A stretch of 7,285 nt of DNA from positions 1 through 7,285 of the forward strand of contig JADFHG010000181.1 in assembly GCA_022567365.1 (NCBI GenBank). The letters are read 5' to 3'. Below, one piece after another: positions 5,915-7,285 of this stretch. Source of the stretch: Planctomycetota bacterium. Lineage in GTDB: Bacteria; Planctomycetota; Phycisphaerae; UBA1845. The notes below the pieces were generated by a model, which saw nothing but the letters and a program-made list of their open reading frames with translations, was not told where the DNA came from and did not search any database. The translations under genes were made by a program, and so were the position numbers. Numbering within the stretch: the stretch's first letter is position 1; every line of letters starts with the position of its first letter.

Positions 5915-7285
5915 TTACGGGGAAGCAAGGCCCGCGTTGATCGAAACACGAACGCGCTGCTCGCGCAAACGCCCTTCGACCGGCCAACCGGCTTGCCAGC
6001 CGCTCGATGACCCGCCGATTTGACGGTGCCCTGGGCAAACGCCCGTGAACATACGGGAGCCCGCGCCCGTACGCTCCGCAACCTTACCCCAAGATTCCCA
6101 GTGCCGTCGACGCCCGCATACCTCGCCCCGACGAAGCGAGGCGGCGCCGTTCCTATTGGCAGATGTTGGGCAAACATACGGTGCCCGCACCCTGGAAAAC
6201 GTACCGCCCAAGTCCGAACATTCCTGCTCGAGCAAGATCAGGCACAACGGCTCGGGGTCCAAACAGCACGCACCGCCGCCGCATGGCGTCGCGCAGGGGA
6301 ACGGGTCGCCTTCAAACGCAAACAGGATCATTAGGATGTCGTCGAAATCGATAGCCCCGTTCGGCTCGCACGGGAACACGTCGAACACTTCGAACGGCAG
6401 ACTGAATTGACCGGCAAAAGCATTGAGTATGAGCGTCACGTCGTCAAGGTCCACGACGCCGTTGTTGTCCACGTCGCCCCACAGGCTCGTGATTCCGATA
6501 CCCGGATCGGTCAACGTCTCGCCGCAATCCGCTTGGACGTGATACACCGTGTCGGTCGTATTCGTGCTCGGGACGATGTCCCCGCCGACGACGAGGAGTG
6601 AACCCCATTCCGCCGGCGTCCGCGACACCGGCGTGTCACCGAGGTTGCCCTTTTCGTCGATGTACTTCGCGAGGCACGGAAAGTTGGGTGAGGTCAACAA
6701 CAGCGCGACCGCCAGCGACGAATCGGGGAGGTCCGGCGTGACAATGATGACGCGGGCACCAATGCCCTCCACGAACGGCGCTGCGGCCAGCGTCTCGTGC
6801 GAAACGCTACCGTCCTCGTTGCAGGTGTCGGCGGAGCAGGCGTTGCCATCGTCGATCGGCGTCGTCGCCCCCGTCGACGAGTCGCAGCATTCACCCGGCA
6901 AGAAGTTTTCCAGATGATTGACCGTACCGTCCTCGTTGCAAATGTCGTCGGTACACTCGTCGCCGTCGTCAATGATCGTCAACGTCCCGCTGTCCGGATC
7001 GCAGCACTCGCCCACCGGCGTCGTGTCCGCGTTGATGCATGCGTTGGCCGAGCAAGTATCCCCGGTACACGCACTCGCGTCGTCGCAGTCTTCGTCCGCC
7101 AAACACTCGACGCAAATGTCCGGACCGACGCTACAAATCGGTCCGTTCGGATTATCGGTGCAGTCATCGTCGATCAGACACTCGACGCACTCGTCGTCCG
7201 GCTCGTCGCAGATCGGCAAGGCCGGGTCTTCGCACGGACCGGTGCCGGGTTGACAGTCGTTCTGGGCGTCGCACGTCTCCGTGAC
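5915..7285 (-). CDS. Secreted Cys-rich dockerin protein, 3' part, frameshifted near its end
   Basis: The frame is open to the right edge, so the N-terminus is missing. Visible residues (numbered from the edge) show a degenerate Cys/Asp-rich repeat region (5-84, with CVEC and CxDxxCDD), two CC...DECTDDICNEDG-type units (94-164), a domain ending in YHVQADCG (193-254), a dockerin-like domain with DVDNNGVVDLDD and AIDFDDIL (268-326), and the start of the terminal CC module (340-362). About 97 of 156 residues (193-348) match residues 925-1080 of the 1108-residue protein without gaps, so the two are tandem paralogues. The probable role is extracellular, binding or scaffold. As written the frame continues to a TAA at 5915, but this tail translates intergenic DNA and a 20-bp repeat. 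Restoring one base at 6196-6199 gives an ending in CLPNICQ with a TAG at 6153-6155, matching the paralogue's CIPNPCQ. Confidence 0.85.
   Translation of the reverse strand, partial: VTETCDAQNDCQPGTGPCEDPALPICDEPDDECVECLIDDDCTDNPNGPICSVGPDICVECLADEDCDDASACTGDTCSANACINADTTPVGECCDPDSGTLTIIDDGDECTDDICNEDGTVNHLENFLPGECCDSSTGATTPIDDGNACSADTCNEDGSVSHETLAAAPFVEGIGARVIIVTPDLPDSSLAVALLLTSPNFPCLAKYIDEKGNLGDTPVSRTPAEWGSLLVVGGDIVPSTNTTDTVYHVQADCGETLTDPGIGITSLWGDVDNNGVVDLDDVTLILNAFAGQFSLPFEVFDVFPCEPNGAIDFDDILMILFAFEGDPFPCATPCGGGACCLDPEPLCLILLEQECSDLGGTFSRVRAPYVCPTSANRNGAASLRRGEVCGRRRHWESWGKVAERTGAGSRMFTGVCPGHRQIGGSSSGWQAGWPVEGRLREQRVRVSINAGLASP
5980..5999 (+). repeat. 20-bp quasi-palindromic repeat, copy 7 (one mismatch)
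   Basis: It reads CCGGCCAACCGGCTTGCCAG. The reading frame of the frameshifted upstream gene runs through it and translates it as QAGWPV. Confidence 0.8.
6196..6199 (-). other. Probable one-base deletion in a four-base homopolymer
   Basis: The plus strand has AAAA here (TTTT in the coding sense). Up to this point the frame reads the family motif GGTF. In the next frame the sequence continues QGAGTVCLPNICQ and a TAG at 6153-6155, which is the expected ending. One missing T, or two extra bases just after the run, explains the shift. It may be a real mutation or a sequencing or assembly error. Confidence 0.75.

Larger units (their letters stand above)
5074..6152. other. Repeat-rich intergenic region between the two secreted-protein genes
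   Basis: About 1.08 kb separates the two paralogues. It holds six copies of the 20-bp quasi-palindromic repeat and at least one half copy. Several open frames cross it on both strands, but they owe their length to high GC and translate the repeats into recurring strings such as QAGWPV, GKPVGR and NRLAG. I see no gene, RNA or convincing promoter here. The downstream part must contain the transcription start of the 1108-residue protein if that gene has its own promoter. Confidence 0.6.

Noticed and set aside
5146..5999. The 20-bp repeats as a CRISPR array
   Set aside because: Intervals vary from 79 to 281 nt start to start, one copy is inverted, and the unit is shorter than typical CRISPR repeats. 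No cas gene is visible.
5371..6177. A 268-residue minus-strand open frame in the gap between the two paralogues
   Set aside because: It starts inside the intended end of the upstream gene in a third frame, reads through five 20-bp repeats, and shows no domain or signal. Its length is explained by GC content.

Overview
The window is GC-rich and looks like a chromosomal fragment of a planctomycete (Planctomycetota, possibly a Phycisphaerae-like lineage). The basis is the combination of large secreted cysteine-rich proteins, dockerin-type calcium motifs, a C-terminal CC...PNPC module, and long intergenic gaps filled with short palindromic repeats. This placement is inference; no rRNA or other marker gene is present.

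Every gene I can support lies on the minus strand, so transcription runs from high to low coordinates. From right to left they are: (1) the 3' part of a secreted, Cys/Asp-rich dockerin protein that enters from the right edge and carries a probable frameshift a few codons before its expected stop (6153-7285 as intended, read through to 5915 as written); (2) an intergenic region of about 1.1 kb (5074-6152) holding six copies of a 20-bp quasi-palindromic repeat; (3) a second, complete secreted protein of 1108 residues (1747-5073) with a signal peptide, a von Willebrand A domain, seven 73-residue repeats of 12 cysteines each, a C-terminal block shared with the first protein, and a dockerin-like domain; (4) a family 2 glycosyltransferase of the dolichyl-phosphate-mannose-synthase type (796-1560); (5) an intergenic region of about 650 bp (149-795) with two large inverted-repeat elements that share their ends; and (6) the first 49 codons of a beta-ketoacyl-ACP-synthase-like protein running off the left edge (1-148).

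The two secreted proteins are tandem paralogues, about 62% identical by eye over 156 ungapped residues at the C-terminus. They probably act outside the cytoplasm as adhesive or structural proteins, since VWA, disulfide-rich repeats and dockerin are all extracellular binding or scaffold modules. The glycosyltransferase and the ketosynthase show no clear functional link to them beyond orientation. No RNA genes, CRISPR array, transposase or complete insertion sequence was seen. The best candidates for something undescribed are the 20-bp repeat family, the shared-end palindromic elements (one carries a 20-bp repeat in a hairpin loop), and the unnamed domain shared by the two secreted proteins.
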